This document shows positions 1 through 9,900 of a stretch of 38,306 nucleotides of DNA, one piece after another. A program made the translations under genes and the position numbers. The notes under the pieces are model-generated. The model had not been told where the DNA came from. It was given only the letters and a program-made list of their open reading frames with translations, and ran no database searches. Source of the stretch: Oscillospiraceae bacterium (lineage in GTDB: Bacteria; Bacillota; Clostridia; Oscillospirales; Acutalibacteraceae); assembly GCA_015066245.1 (NCBI GenBank), contig SVOS01000016.1, positions 1 to 38,306 of the forward strand, in the 5' to 3' direction. Position 1 is the first letter of the stretch; each line of letters opens with the position of its first letter.

Positions 1-2
1 CA

Positions 3-371
3 GAGATCGACTACGAGGTAATCGTAGGAATTTCAGCAGATCCTACAGCAGATACAATTAAGATCGGTTACTCCTTATTCTGGGAAGTACCCGAGGAGCT
101 TGGCACATTCGTACAGGGCGGTATCCTCATCGTAGAGCAGAAGAACTACAACGAAGCAAACTTCGTAGTAGGCGGTAACGCACAGGATACAAACATTACT
201 CAGGCAGCACCCGGTGCAGCACAGAGCAATCCTCAGCCCGGCTACACAGTAAACAAGACAAACAGCTTTATCGGCACAAGCTGGTACGCAAAGGCATTTG
301 TACAGTATAGAGATGCAAACGGCGACATCCAGACAGTATACTCCGATATGGTTGCAGTTGATAAGATTTAA
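3..371 (+). CDS. C-terminal end of a secreted/surface protein (partial)
   Basis: An open frame enters from the left edge and stops at TAA 369-371; only 122 residues are visible. The tail contains the segment SWYAKAFVQY, then GDIQTVYSDMVAVDKI. This resembles the Ig-like C-terminal modules of clostridial cell-surface proteins and is similar in style to the segment TVYMRVYSKLDDGSFVYSD near the C-terminus of the two giant proteins downstream. No catalytic motif, anchor or transmembrane segment is seen in the visible part. A strong hairpin terminator follows within 55 bases. The start and main function lie outside the window. I am sure it is coding but not of what it does. Confidence 0.75.
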   Translation, partial: EIDYEVIVGISADPTADTIKIGYSLFWEVPEELGTFVQGGILIVEQKNYNEANFVVGGNAQDTNITQAAPGAAQSNPQPGYTVNKTNSFIGTSWYAKAFVQYRDANGDIQTVYSDMVAVDKI

Positions 372-423
372 GAGTTAAGTGATACAAGCCGGTAAAACTG
401 ATTGTTAACTGAATAAAAACAAT

Positions 424-462
424 AAGGTCGGCTCTCATCGAAAAGATGGGAGTCGACCTTTG
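424..462. terminator. Bidirectional rho-independent terminator
   Basis: A 16-bp stem (424-439 with 445-460, two G-U pairs) closes a five-base GAAAA-type loop. A T-run follows on the plus strand and A residues precede the stem, giving a weak T-run on the minus strand. It separates the convergent surface-protein tail and S24/S26-like gene and can end both transcripts. Confidence 0.85.
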
Positions 463-475
463 TTATGATATAAAT

Positions 476-922
476 TCAGAAAATGCTTCGGATTTTGAAC
501 ATTAATGGACGTAATTTTACTGTATGAAGCCAGATGTAGCGATAAAACTTCCACACAAAGCTTTTTGGGGTGATGAGTTTTCCTTTTCGTTTGACTTTTA
601 CTGCTACCGCTACAATCTGAGAAAGGGTTATGGGACCTTCGGTGCAGATTTGTCTGTCGCCTATCATATAATAGCCGTCTTTGCGGATAAATCTTATGCG
701 ATGGAGGATGTAGCTGCCGTCTTTTCGTATGAAAAGCACGATGTCGCCTTTTTTCGGAGATGTTTCAGTTTTTTTGAGATAAACATAATCTCTGCCGCTT
801 GCAAGAAACGGAAGCATACTGCCGCCTGAAACTACGGTTGATACCTCTTGTCCGCTGTTAGCAATTTCACATATTGTGTCTAAATAAGCCTTTGTGTCCA
901 GAGTTTTCAAATTCCTCACCAC
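476..922 (-). CDS. S24/S26 family peptidase-like protein
   Basis: A 148-residue (or slightly shorter) protein with the signature of the S24/S26 serine peptidase fold. It has SGGSMLPFL (Ser-Met-x-Pro around residue 35, the nucleophile position of signal peptidases and LexA-like proteins), then KKGDIVLFIRKDGSYILHRI and later GDRQ. The HRI motif is like that of SipW/ER-type signal peptidases, where His replaces the general-base Lys. No N-terminal membrane anchor is visible, so it is shorter than a normal signal peptidase, and only the C-terminal region is somewhat hydrophobic and basic. Small proteins of this kind often accompany peptide-maturation clusters in Clostridia, but no such partner is visible here. 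The start is uncertain: GTG at 922 or 919 sits almost on the ribosome site, while TTG at 910 has better spacing from AGGTGG. Function in secretion or peptide processing is inference. Confidence 0.75.
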   Translation of the reverse strand: MVRNLKTLDTKAYLDTICEIANSGQEVSTVVSGGSMLPFLASGRDYVYLKKTETSPKKGDIVLFIRKDGSYILHRIRFIRKDGYYMIGDRQICTEGPITLSQIVAVAVKVKRKGKLITPKSFVWKFYRYIWLHTVKLRPLMFKIRSIF

Positions 923-930
923 CTGTAAAC

Positions 931-959
931 ATTATATCACAAGCATTAAGAATAGAAAA
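931..959 (-). promoter_or_regulatory. Probable promoter of the S24/S26 peptidase-like gene
   Basis: On the minus strand a perfect -10 box TATAAT (plus positions 931-936) lies 17 bases from a weak -35 TTTTCT (954-959). The leader would be very short, which favours the TTG start over the upstream GTG codons. Confidence 0.5.
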
Positions 960-1067
960 GAGCAAACATATTATTCTTTATTTGCTAAATATACGATGTG
1001 TTATATGTAGAAATGTAACAAAAATATAAAAATACCGTGAAATGTTGAGATAAATTGGGTAAAATTG

Positions 1068-1096
1068 TTGATTTTGACATTTGTGTGAAGTATAAT
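1068..1096 (+). promoter_or_regulatory. Probable promoter of the first giant wall-hydrolase gene
   Basis: TTGATT (1068-1073) and TATAAT (1091-1096) are separated by exactly 17 bases. The predicted start near 1103 leaves a leader of about 58 bases before the ATG at 1161. The stretch 923-1067 is AT-rich and holds nothing else that I recognise. Confidence 0.6.
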
Positions 1097-1160
1097 TATT
1101 TTGAATAATAGTCGAATGTTGTATATATTATTTCAAGTATTCTTGTGCAGGAGGATTTTT

Positions 1161-4100
1161 ATGAAGTTCAGTTGGTTTAAACGAGGTTTGTCTCTGCTTC
1201 TGACGATTTGTCTGATGCTGGTTATGTTTCCCATAACTATGCCGATAATGGAAGCTGAGGCAGTAAGCGGCGTCAATTCTCTTACCTGTTCGGGTTTTAT
1301 TTCTAACTCAACAGCAAGAAATTACATTGATACTATGATGAGGTATTACATCAACAGCAGCTCTACGCTCCAGTCAACCCTTGATAACGGCAACTCTGTT
1401 GTGTTTATGTTTGAGGGTGGCTCTGATAACTATTGGAGCGGTACAACATACTCTGACAATGATTATTCATACAGAACTCAGGCGGTTTGTATTGTTGTCA
1501 AAAAGAATTCTGCAGGCAATGCTTATATCGACTATTACTGCGAAAACAGCTCGTCAATTCCTGCAGAACCTACATGGTGTACCAATGGTGTGGCATACTC
1601 CGGTTCTACTACACTTATGGATGGCACATACGCATTCTATACATGGAACCACACAGGCCCTTATGCGGCATTTCAGATTGATCTTACCAGCAGTAGCGGT
1701 TACTGCTACTATACCCCCAGTTCAAACCTTAACGGCTACAAGGCAGGTGCCAGCGGCATCAATATCCACACTCGTTCAACTGCCTATAACGGCGGTAGTT
1801 CTATTGGCTGGGCATGGTCTGAGGGTTGTCAGGTTATCGGTTACGGCAACGACTCCAGCAACGAGTTCAATGCTTTTATGAAGTCTGTAACCGGAATTAC
1901 ATGGAATCCTTGGATTTCCTGGACAAATAAAACCCTGAACACCTGGGCAACTACAGGCACATACAAGGGATATTTTGTTGTTGACCGTCAGCTTGGTATG
2001 ATTGGTACCGATGGCTCTCAGTACGGCACAGGCTCTCTTATTAACCTCTACAACACTACTGCACTTACAAATATTACTGCTAAATCCACCGCTGCACGCA
2101 AAGCTGCAGGTATGAGTGAAATCAGTGACTATGTATCCCAGTGTACCTACTATCCTGCATACGGCAAACTGGTTTGCACAGGTACAGATGTATGGTCAAG
2201 AACTCTGCCTTGCTATGCAAGTGTTAATTCCTCCACAGCAGCAATTTCTGTATTTAACAGCGGTGACGAGCTTACCTGCACGGGACTTTTCAAAAATACT
2301 GTTGGTGAATATTGGTACAGAGTACTTTCGGCGTCCGGAACAGCACTTTATGTACGTGCGGCGTATATGGAGTTTAAGGAGCAGAATCTGTCGGATATCA
2401 CTATTAGCGGACACACAAAACCCAACGGCCATATTTACAACACGGGTTTTGTGGTAGACGGAACAATTTCCACCACATACAATCAGCTTACTGCGGTATC
2501 GGCTTATGTTTACACAGGCTTTGGCACTAACGGCGAGACAAGCACAGGCTATCGTGAAACCGTAAGCAACAACACATATTCTCTTGCAGGCAGTACTGTA
2601 GACTCAAATGTTTGGATGAACTTGGTGCCTCAGGGCCCAAATACAATGGTTATCACAGCAGAATACAAAAACTGCTACGTGGTAAACGATACTACACTTA
2701 ATACAAATACAGGCAAGGTAGCTTTGGCAACAGATTACTTTATGTGTATTCCTTCATCAGTAAGCCAGAGCAGTTGCAGTCATACATACTCAAATTACCC
2801 CGTTGATGGCGGCAGCACAAGCTGTACATCATCCTCAAAAGCCATCAAGGCTTGCAGCATCTGCGGTCTTATAGCCGGCGAGACTACTACCCAGGGTTCA
2901 CATTCCTTTGGTGAGTGGGTTGTTACAAATGCAACCTGTACAACAAAAGGCTCTAAGGTTCGTACATGTACCGCTTGCGGAGAACAAGAAACCGTAGAGA
3001 TCCCCTTAACAGATCACAACTACACCTCTGTTGTAATCGGTGCTACATGTACAGATTACGGTCAGACCAAATATACATGTACAAACTGTGGTGATTCCTA
3101 CACCACTTCAGCAGGTCCTGTGTACTCGGCTTGGTCCGAGACAAAGCCCTCGGGTGTTTCTGAGGACCTTATCGAAACAAAAACTGAGTACAGATATTCA
3201 GACTACGAAGAAATCAAAAACTATAATGCATCCACATCGGGTTATACCCAGATAAATAAGGAGTGGGAGCAGAGCAATTCGGGTACAGTTTATTATGTTC
3301 CCTCGTGGCCTTCAGGCTTTGACACAACAAGCAGTATTTATAACGAATACAACGGCACCAAGAAAACCGCATCAGAAACTGAAAGCGCAAAAACAGTAAT
3401 TAACTCTGACGGACTTAACGGTTATCTTTACTATCATTGGTGCTACTCAGGTTCATATTATTCTTATTCCTACCAGAACGGAAGCTACACTACCTTCCAT
3501 GCTTATTATGCAACAGGAAGCCCCTCTAACTATGAGTGTGATACCTCTGACATGAGCTACAAAACAAGCAACACCGCTTGTTGTACAAACTCTAACTGGT
3601 ACTTTGTAACCAACGTAAATGCTCAGAAGTATACAGAATATAAAGCTCTTTATACTCATTCAAGATGGACAGATTGGTCAGATTGGAGCGAGACTCCCGT
3701 AACTGCATCTGACACAAGGAAGGTTGAGACACGTACAACATACAGATATCTTATTGATGACGGCCTTGCCGAGCATAATTATGTAAACGGAGTTTGCTCT
3801 GTCTGCGGAAAGAATGAAAAAGCAGACTATATGTATCTCTTTGGTTACATCAACGGTGCAGATTACGCTTGCAACAATGACGCAGATAACATAGGTATTT
3901 ACAAGTTCGTAGACGGCAAGCTTGTGGCAACTTTCAGCGAAACAAGCTATGTAGCCGTTAAGAAGGGCGACAACTCTCAGTGGTATATGACTAACGGCTA
4001 TCCCGGAGATAACGTGACATCAGCAACTCTTTATAACACAAATATCGGTATAGATGCCAACAAGCTTTATGTGCCTAAAGGCAAGGAGATAACATTTACT

Positions 4101-6872
4101 CTTACAGATAACGGCGACGATACATATACACTGAGCTATGTAGTGGCTGAGTGTAAGCACGAAAGCCATGGTCTTGACGGCAACTGTGTTGCCTGCGGTG
4201 AGGTTGTTGGCCACAACTTCTTAAATGGTGCCTGCTCAGAATGCGGCAGACCTTGCGACCATAGCTTTGAAAGCGGCACCTGCACAATTTGTCAGATGCA
4301 GTGCTTGCACAGTTTCAAAAACGGCAGTTGCGTAGTCTGCGGTATTGCTTGTGACCATAGTTTTGAGAACGGCAAGTGCACAGTATGTCAGCAGCCTTGT
4401 CAGCATAACTGGGACAACTCCCAGTGTACAGTCTGCAATGCTTTGTGCGAGCATTACTTCGAAAACGGCAGCTGTACAATATGTCAGAAGGCATGTGAGC
4501 ACAGCTATGAGGAGGGCAGATGCACAATCTGTGCCGCATCTTGTCAGCATAGCTTTGCGGACGGAGCCTGCGGCATCTGCGGTGTGACTTGCCAGCACAA
4601 CTGGGAGGATTCACAGTGCACAGAATGTCATAAGGTATGCGAAAATCATAACTATGTAAATTCAGCCTGCACAATCTGCTATAAGGCAGAGCCCGACTTC
4701 TATCTTTTCGGATATATTAACGGCAAAAACTACGGTTGTGAAGAAGATGAAAGCAACACAGGCGTGTATAAATTTGTAAACGGCACACTTAAGACAGTAT
4801 TTGCTGATACAAGCTATGTTGCAGTAAAACGCGGTGATAACTCTGAGTGGTTTATGACCGACGGATATATGGGCGACAATGCAACAGAGGCAGTGCTTTA
4901 CAATGTAAACACAGGAATCGACGCTGACAAGCTTTGTGTTCCCAAGGGTCGACTTGTTACATTTACCCTCATAAATAACGGCAACGGAACCTATACATTA
5001 AGCTACGAGGTTGCACCCTGCAGCCACGCAACCCACAACACCGACGGTGTCTGCGTAATCTGCGGAGAAACAGTGGAGCATAGCTTTACAGATGGCGTTT
5101 GCCTCGTTTGTTCTTTCGAATGCAAGCATAGCTTTGAAGAAGGTGTATGCTCTGATTGCTTATATCAGTGCAAGCACATCTTTGTAGAAGATGTATGTAT
5201 AAACTGCGGAATTTCCTGCAGCCATAACTTCGAAAACGGTGTCTGCACAGAGTGTCAGAAGGTTTGCGAGCATAGCTTTGCTGAGGGAGTATGTTCTGTG
5301 TGCGGTGTAGTCTGCGAACATAGCTTTGAGGATGGAAGCTGTACGATTTGCGGACTTTCCTGCGGCCATCCTTATTACAGTGACGGCATCTGCACAACTT
5401 GTATGATGCCTTGTCAGCACAATATATCCTCAAATATCTGCACAAACTGCGGCAAGACCTATGAGTTCTACCTTGCAGGATATATTAACGGCACAAATAC
5501 AGGTTGCGAAGAAAACTACGGCGAAACAGGCACATATATCTTTGAGAATAACACCCTTAAAGCTAAGTTTGACAAGGATAGCCTTGTGTTTGTAAAGACT
5601 CAGGACAACGAAAACTGGTTTATGTCAGAATCTGCCGATAAATCCTCGTCAGCAACCCTTATCAATACAAAACTCGGCGCATCAGAGATGATGTTTGTAC
5701 CCGAAGGCACCGAGGTTACATTTACACTCAGCTTTATGGGCGATGGTAAGCTTAAGCTTGAGTATGTTATTGACAACTGCAGTCATACAAACCACAACAA
5801 GGATGCAATATGTACCGCTTGCGGTCAGTTGGCAGCTCACAGTTTTGCAGATGGTTTCTGTACAGTGTGCAAAGCTAAGGAGCCTGTAGAGGTAGTTAAT
5901 ACTCCTGAGCTCAATGCAAAATACGCATTCCTCTCAACAGAAAACGAGTTTTTCTACGGTGTTGTCTTCTCAGCAGAGAATTTTGAGGTGATTAACACCG
6001 CAGATATGGGACTTATGGTATTCAGCGCTAATGACGGCGACCTTAACTTTGAGTCTGCTGATTATGTGGTAGAGGGAGTATACGCAGAAGGTGCAAATCT
6101 TGTGGCAAATTCTCTCAAGCTTCATCCCAAAACCTTAGGCGATACAGTTTATATGAGAGTTTACTCAAAACTTGATGACGGCAGCTTTGTATACAGTGAT
6201 GTCATAAGCTACAGCGGTGCTCAGTATGCATATTCTGTCCTCAGAAATCCTGCAGCCTCAAAGGCACAGAAAGCTCAGGCGGTTGCACTTCTTGACTTTG
6301 TGACAGAGATGCAGATTTACTTTGATTATAATCGTGACAACCTTGCAAACTCCAAGCTCACATCAGAGCAAAAGGCTTTTGCTGCTGATTACAGAGCCGA
6401 TATGGTAGCAAAAACTCCCAAAGTAGAGCAGAGCAAGGTGGGAGCTTTCACAAAGACTGCAAAGTCTGCGGTTCTTTATCCCACTGCTGATTTCAGCTCC
6501 AATCTCTTTACATTGAGCTATAACCTTAAGCTCAAAAACACCTCACCCGAAGCAGTAAACCTTTATTATTGGGACAGCACTGCCTTTGACTCGGCAGATG
6601 TCCTCACAAAGGAAAATGCAACAGGTGTTATTACAATGAGCCTCGGTTCCGACGGCACATATAGGGCTGATATCGAGAACATCAAGGCTTCAGAAATGGA
6701 TAAAACTATTTATGTTTCCATAGTTTATACTCTTGAGAGCGGCGAGTTCTGCACAGGTGTTACTGCCTACAGCCTTGCTCAGTATCTCAAGGCAAATGCA
6801 GGCGGCACATCTGAGCTGAGTGCACTTGCACAGGCATCCGTAGTTTACGGATATTATTCAAAGAATTTATGA
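1161..6872 (+). CDS. Giant secreted wall-hydrolase-like protein with CxH/CxxC repeat arrays
   Basis: A 1903-residue secreted protein. ATG 1161 is chosen because AGGAGG precedes it and a classic signal peptide follows (KRGLSLLLTICLML core, cleavage near AEA at residue 34); an in-frame extension upstream has no ribosome site. Domains in order: a putative peptidoglycan domain (about 40-280) with His203 and Ser220-Glu-Gly-Cys223, an arrangement like L,D-transpeptidase/YkuD or DUF5675 proteins; an SH3-like domain (330-408); a beta-sandwich (409-540); a CxxC-rich linker (540-655); a WSxW/YHWC module (656-870); three FGYINGxxYGC carbohydrate-binding-like domains (about 890-995, 1178-1285, 1434-1538). 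These alternate with arrays of a 16-residue CxH...CxxC unit (998-1178, 1287-1433, 1540-1575), about 23 units including one isolated copy. A C-terminal region (1580-1903) is shared with the next gene. No sortase motif is present. Function in cell-wall cleavage or binding is inferred. Confidence 0.88.
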   Translation: MKFSWFKRGLSLLLTICLMLVMFPITMPIMEAEAVSGVNSLTCSGFISNSTARNYIDTMMRYYINSSSTLQSTLDNGNSVVFMFEGGSDNYWSGTTYSDNDYSYRTQAVCIVVKKNSAGNAYIDYYCENSSSIPAEPTWCTNGVAYSGSTTLMDGTYAFYTWNHTGPYAAFQIDLTSSSGYCYYTPSSNLNGYKAGASGINIHTRSTAYNGGSSIGWAWSEGCQVIGYGNDSSNEFNAFMKSVTGITWNPWISWTNKTLNTWATTGTYKGYFVVDRQLGMIGTDGSQYGTGSLINLYNTTALTNITAKSTAARKAAGMSEISDYVSQCTYYPAYGKLVCTGTDVWSRTLPCYASVNSSTAAISVFNSGDELTCTGLFKNTVGEYWYRVLSASGTALYVRAAYMEFKEQNLSDITISGHTKPNGHIYNTGFVVDGTISTTYNQLTAVSAYVYTGFGTNGETSTGYRETVSNNTYSLAGSTVDSNVWMNLVPQGPNTMVITAEYKNCYVVNDTTLNTNTGKVALATDYFMCIPSSVSQSSCSHTYSNYPVDGGSTSCTSSSKAIKACSICGLIAGETTTQGSHSFGEWVVTNATCTTKGSKVRTCTACGEQETVEIPLTDHNYTSVVIGATCTDYGQTKYTCTNCGDSYTTSAGPVYSAWSETKPSGVSEDLIETKTEYRYSDYEEIKNYNASTSGYTQINKEWEQSNSGTVYYVPSWPSGFDTTSSIYNEYNGTKKTASETESAKTVINSDGLNGYLYYHWCYSGSYYSYSYQNGSYTTFHAYYATGSPSNYECDTSDMSYKTSNTACCTNSNWYFVTNVNAQKYTEYKALYTHSRWTDWSDWSETPVTASDTRKVETRTTYRYLIDDGLAEHNYVNGVCSVCGKNEKADYMYLFGYINGADYACNNDADNIGIYKFVDGKLVATFSETSYVAVKKGDNSQWYMTNGYPGDNVTSATLYNTNIGIDANKLYVPKGKEITFTLTDNGDDTYTLSYVVAECKHESHGLDGNCVACGEVVGHNFLNGACSECGRPCDHSFESGTCTICQMQCLHSFKNGSCVVCGIACDHSFENGKCTVCQQPCQHNWDNSQCTVCNALCEHYFENGSCTICQKACEHSYEEGRCTICAASCQHSFADGACGICGVTCQHNWEDSQCTECHKVCENHNYVNSACTICYKAEPDFYLFGYINGKNYGCEEDESNTGVYKFVNGTLKTVFADTSYVAVKRGDNSEWFMTDGYMGDNATEAVLYNVNTGIDADKLCVPKGRLVTFTLINNGNGTYTLSYEVAPCSHATHNTDGVCVICGETVEHSFTDGVCLVCSFECKHSFEEGVCSDCLYQCKHIFVEDVCINCGISCSHNFENGVCTECQKVCEHSFAEGVCSVCGVVCEHSFEDGSCTICGLSCGHPYYSDGICTTCMMPCQHNISSNICTNCGKTYEFYLAGYINGTNTGCEENYGETGTYIFENNTLKAKFDKDSLVFVKTQDNENWFMSESADKSSSATLINTKLGASEMMFVPEGTEVTFTLSFMGDGKLKLEYVIDNCSHTNHNKDAICTACGQLAAHSFADGFCTVCKAKEPVEVVNTPELNAKYAFLSTENEFFYGVVFSAENFEVINTADMGLMVFSANDGDLNFESADYVVEGVYAEGANLVANSLKLHPKTLGDTVYMRVYSKLDDGSFVYSDVISYSGAQYAYSVLRNPAASKAQKAQAVALLDFVTEMQIYFDYNRDNLANSKLTSEQKAFAADYRADMVAKTPKVEQSKVGAFTKTAKSAVLYPTADFSSNLFTLSYNLKLKNTSPEAVNLYYWDSTAFDSADVLTKENATGVITMSLGSDGTYRADIENIKASEMDKTIYVSIVYTLESGEFCTGVTAYSLAQYLKANAGGTSELSALAQASVVYGYYSKNL
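4152..4694 (+). repeat. Tandem 48-bp coding repeat array (11 CxH...CxxC units)
   Basis: Eleven head-to-tail units of the protein pattern C-x-H-[SN]-[FYW]-x-[ND]-G-x-C-T-x-C-x3, 16 residues (48 bp) each, with slightly longer first and last units. Copies are diverged at DNA level. Two of them carry HNW..SQC in place of HSF..GxC, which suggests a higher-order duplication. Each unit offers Cys, His, Cys, Cys, enough for one zinc-knuckle-like site. Confidence 0.85.
5019..5459 (+). repeat. Second 48-bp coding repeat array (9 CxH...CxxC units)
   Basis: Nine further units of the same 16-residue CxH...CxxC pattern lie between the second and third carbohydrate-binding-like domains. As in the first array, the opening unit is longer and has the form CSHATHNTDGVCVICG. 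A short third block of two units lies at 5778-5886. Confidence 0.85.
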
Positions 6873-6924
6873 TGATATAAGATAAATCTTTGCGAATTTC
6901 AAATTACGGATTTTACTTCATAAG

Positions 6925-6968
6925 AAAGGAGAGCATCAGCCTTAAAGGCAGATGCAAAAAGCAATATG
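6925..6968 (+). promoter_or_regulatory. SD with intervening hairpin before the second giant gene
   Basis: The only good SD, AAAGGAG (6925-6931), lies 34 bases from the ATG at 6966. The gap holds a hairpin, GCATCAGCCT (6933-6942) with AGGCAGATGC (6946-6955), with one A/A mismatch and a three-base loop. If it folds, the SD is brought to about 11 bases from the ATG. The hairpin also hides an ATG (6952) that would start a five-codon frame (MQKAI) whose stop overlaps the real start as ATGA. Seen in the sequence; the mechanism is inference. Confidence 0.5.
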
Positions 6969-9900
6969 AAACTGATTAAAAAATGCCTGTGCTTGTTTCT
7001 TGTGCTGACTACCCTTATGTCAGTGGTGAGCTTCGGCTCAATAGTTCATACCCACGCGGCATCGGCAAGCTCGTATATTTCCGAAACCTACGCGTCAAAT
7101 CTGAGCGTAAAAACAACAACTGTAGCAAATCTTTATGATGTGCCTTCGGCTTCGGGTACTTTAAAGTACAGTGTTGCCAAGGACACTCTGCTTAGTGTAA
7201 AAGCACTTCATAAAAACACCGCAGGTGAGTATTGGTACCAGGTGTCTTACTATAAGCTCACACTTTACGTTAACGGAGCTGACACAACTATGGTATCTCA
7301 CCTGACAGGTGACGTTACTGCTAAAAACCTCCAGTCTCCTGCGGCTTTGCAGTATGGCTCGGGTTTTCCAATCGGCGGTGAGATTACATCGGTTCTTAAT
7401 GACATCGGTGAAGTCAGAGCATCTCTTTACAAAAGCTCTGACCTTACAAGAGAACCTGCACTTACCTCCGCAGATACAGTAAACGGCAAGTACTACAACT
7501 TAACAAGCAGCACAGTAGACACCAACCTCTGGTTTAATCTGCTTTCTACAGGCGTTTATACTTATGTTGTGTCTGCTGAGGCAATCAGCTACTATGTAGA
7601 TGACTCGGACAACCTTGCTGAATCCAGCATTGATGTTTTTGTGGAGAACAAACAGTGTATTGTTACCGACAAATCAAACCCCAACCCTGTGCTTCATAAC
7701 GGCATAGATGTTTCGGTATGGAACGGCGACATTGATTGGCCTACTGTGGCAAATCAGGTTGACTTTGTAATCATCCGTGCATCCTGGGAAGAAACCGCAG
7801 ACACTAAATTTGCCACCAATGCCCAGGGATGCGAGAACAACGGAATTCCCTATGGTGTTTATGTTTATTCCTATGCCGAAACCGAGGCAGAGGCTATAGG
7901 TGAGGCAGAGTATGTTCTGTCTCTGGTGGAGAACTATGATTTAAGCCTGCCTATTTACTTTGATTTTGAGGATGAGTGTCAGATGAGTCTGGACTCAAGC
8001 CTTCAGAAGAAGATCGTAAAGGCGTTTTGTGACACAATTTACGCAGGCGGCCGTCAACCCGGTATCTATACATACAAGTGGGTTCTTACAAGCGTTCTTA
8101 CAGACGCATATTTTAAGACTCTGCCCACATGGGTTGCCGAGATTAACGGTGCAAGCTACACCAGCTACGCAGGCGGCCTTACAATGTGGCAGTATTCATG
8201 GACAGGCAGCTTTTCGGGTATGAGCGGCGATGTTGACTGTAACTATTTATATGGCGAATTGCCTGGTACCAAAAGCAGCGACACAAGCTACCTTAACCAG
8301 TGCGAATACTATCCCTCAAACCTTAGCGTTACACTGAACGCTAACGTAAATGTAAGAGAATATCCTGCATCTACCTATACTTTGCTTGATACCCTCTCCA
8401 GCGGCACCAAGCTCCATGTAACAGGACTTTACAAGAATACCTACGGCAACTACTGGTATCAGATAGAGCATGATGGTAAATCAGGATATATTGCATCGGA
8501 ATACGCAAATGTAGACGAATATCTCTTTGACGATATTTCGATACAGAATCCCGATATGGCATCTAACCTCAATTCGGGCAGTGGCTATTACATCAGAGGC
8601 GACTTAAGCTCGATTTATAACAACCTCACTACTGTAAATGCGAAGGTATATTCCGGTGAGGACACAAGTGCTACCCCTGTGCTCAACAGCAGCTTCAGTC
8701 CTGACTCAAAGTTCTACTCTCTCTATAAGAGCGAGGTAGACTACGGGCTTTTGTTCGGCACTCAGAATTCGGGATATTATACCTATGAAATTTCGGCAGA
8801 TGTAAAGAACTACTCTGCCAGCGGCACAACACTCTCAAGCAAGACAGAGAATGTGGTTGTGTGGACATCTCCGTATACTGTGAATAACGCGTCCGTTACT
8901 CCTCCCGAGTCTGCGGCTTGTACACACAATATAGTTACTCAGCCTGCAGTTGAGCCTACCTGCACAACCAAAGGCCTTACAGAGGGCAGCTATTGCTCAC
9001 TTTGCTCGGTAGTTTTTGCAACTCAGACCGAGATTGACCCAAAGGGCCACAACTATCAGGCTAAGTTTGTTCCTGCAACCTGCAAAGATTTTGAGTATAC
9101 GATTTTCACCTGTCTTACCTGCGGCGACAGCTACAAAGAGTCTCAGAATATAGGCTATAGCGACTGGTCTGAAACAAAGCCGGAGGGCATTGACGAAAGT
9201 CTTATTGAGACAAAGACTCAGTATAGCTACAGCGAGTATCAGACTATCAAAAACTACGAAACCTCTGTAGACGGATACACTCTTATCAACAAAGAGTGGG
9301 AGAGTCAGGGCCAGAAAACCCAGGAATGCGTAAAGAGTTGGGATTCGGGCTTTGATCAAACACACTCGTTATACTCACAATATAACAAAACCCCTGCCAA
9401 AGATTACACAGATACTTACTACAATAAGCAGGAATTAAATTCAGAGAGTATTGTAGGCTACATCTATTATCATTGGTGCTCTGACCAGTATCATGATGGC
9501 CCCTATAACCGCACAACCAGCAAGACAAAGACGGATTACTATGTTGGTTTCCATGCTTTTTACAGTACCAAATCTCCCTCTGAATCTGAGAGAGAGGCAT
9601 CAGACGGCAGTGTGATTTACAGCAACCTCAGTTGTTGTGGAGATTCATACTGGTACTACAATATTCCTGTTTATAAACAGACATATACAGACTACAAGGC
9701 ACTCTATACTCACTCAATCTGGACTGCTTACTCAGACTGGAGCGACACAGAGTATACCGAATCCTGGGACCGTAAAGTTAAGACACGCACCCTCTACAGA
9801 TATGTTAACGAAGGTTATCTGGGCGAGCATAATTACGTAAACGGAGTTTGCTCCGTCTGCGGCGAAGCTCAGCCCGCTCAGGATATGTATCTTTTCGGAT

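Noticed and set aside
4236..4674. Long minus-strand open frames over the repeat arrays
   Set aside because: They arise because the 48-bp repeat keeps the reverse frames open. They lack ribosome sites and read as low-complexity mirror sequence.
4152..5459. Regular 48-bp repeats considered as a CRISPR array
   Set aside because: The repeats are diverged, have no unique spacers and are in frame as CxH...CxxC protein units within one long gene.
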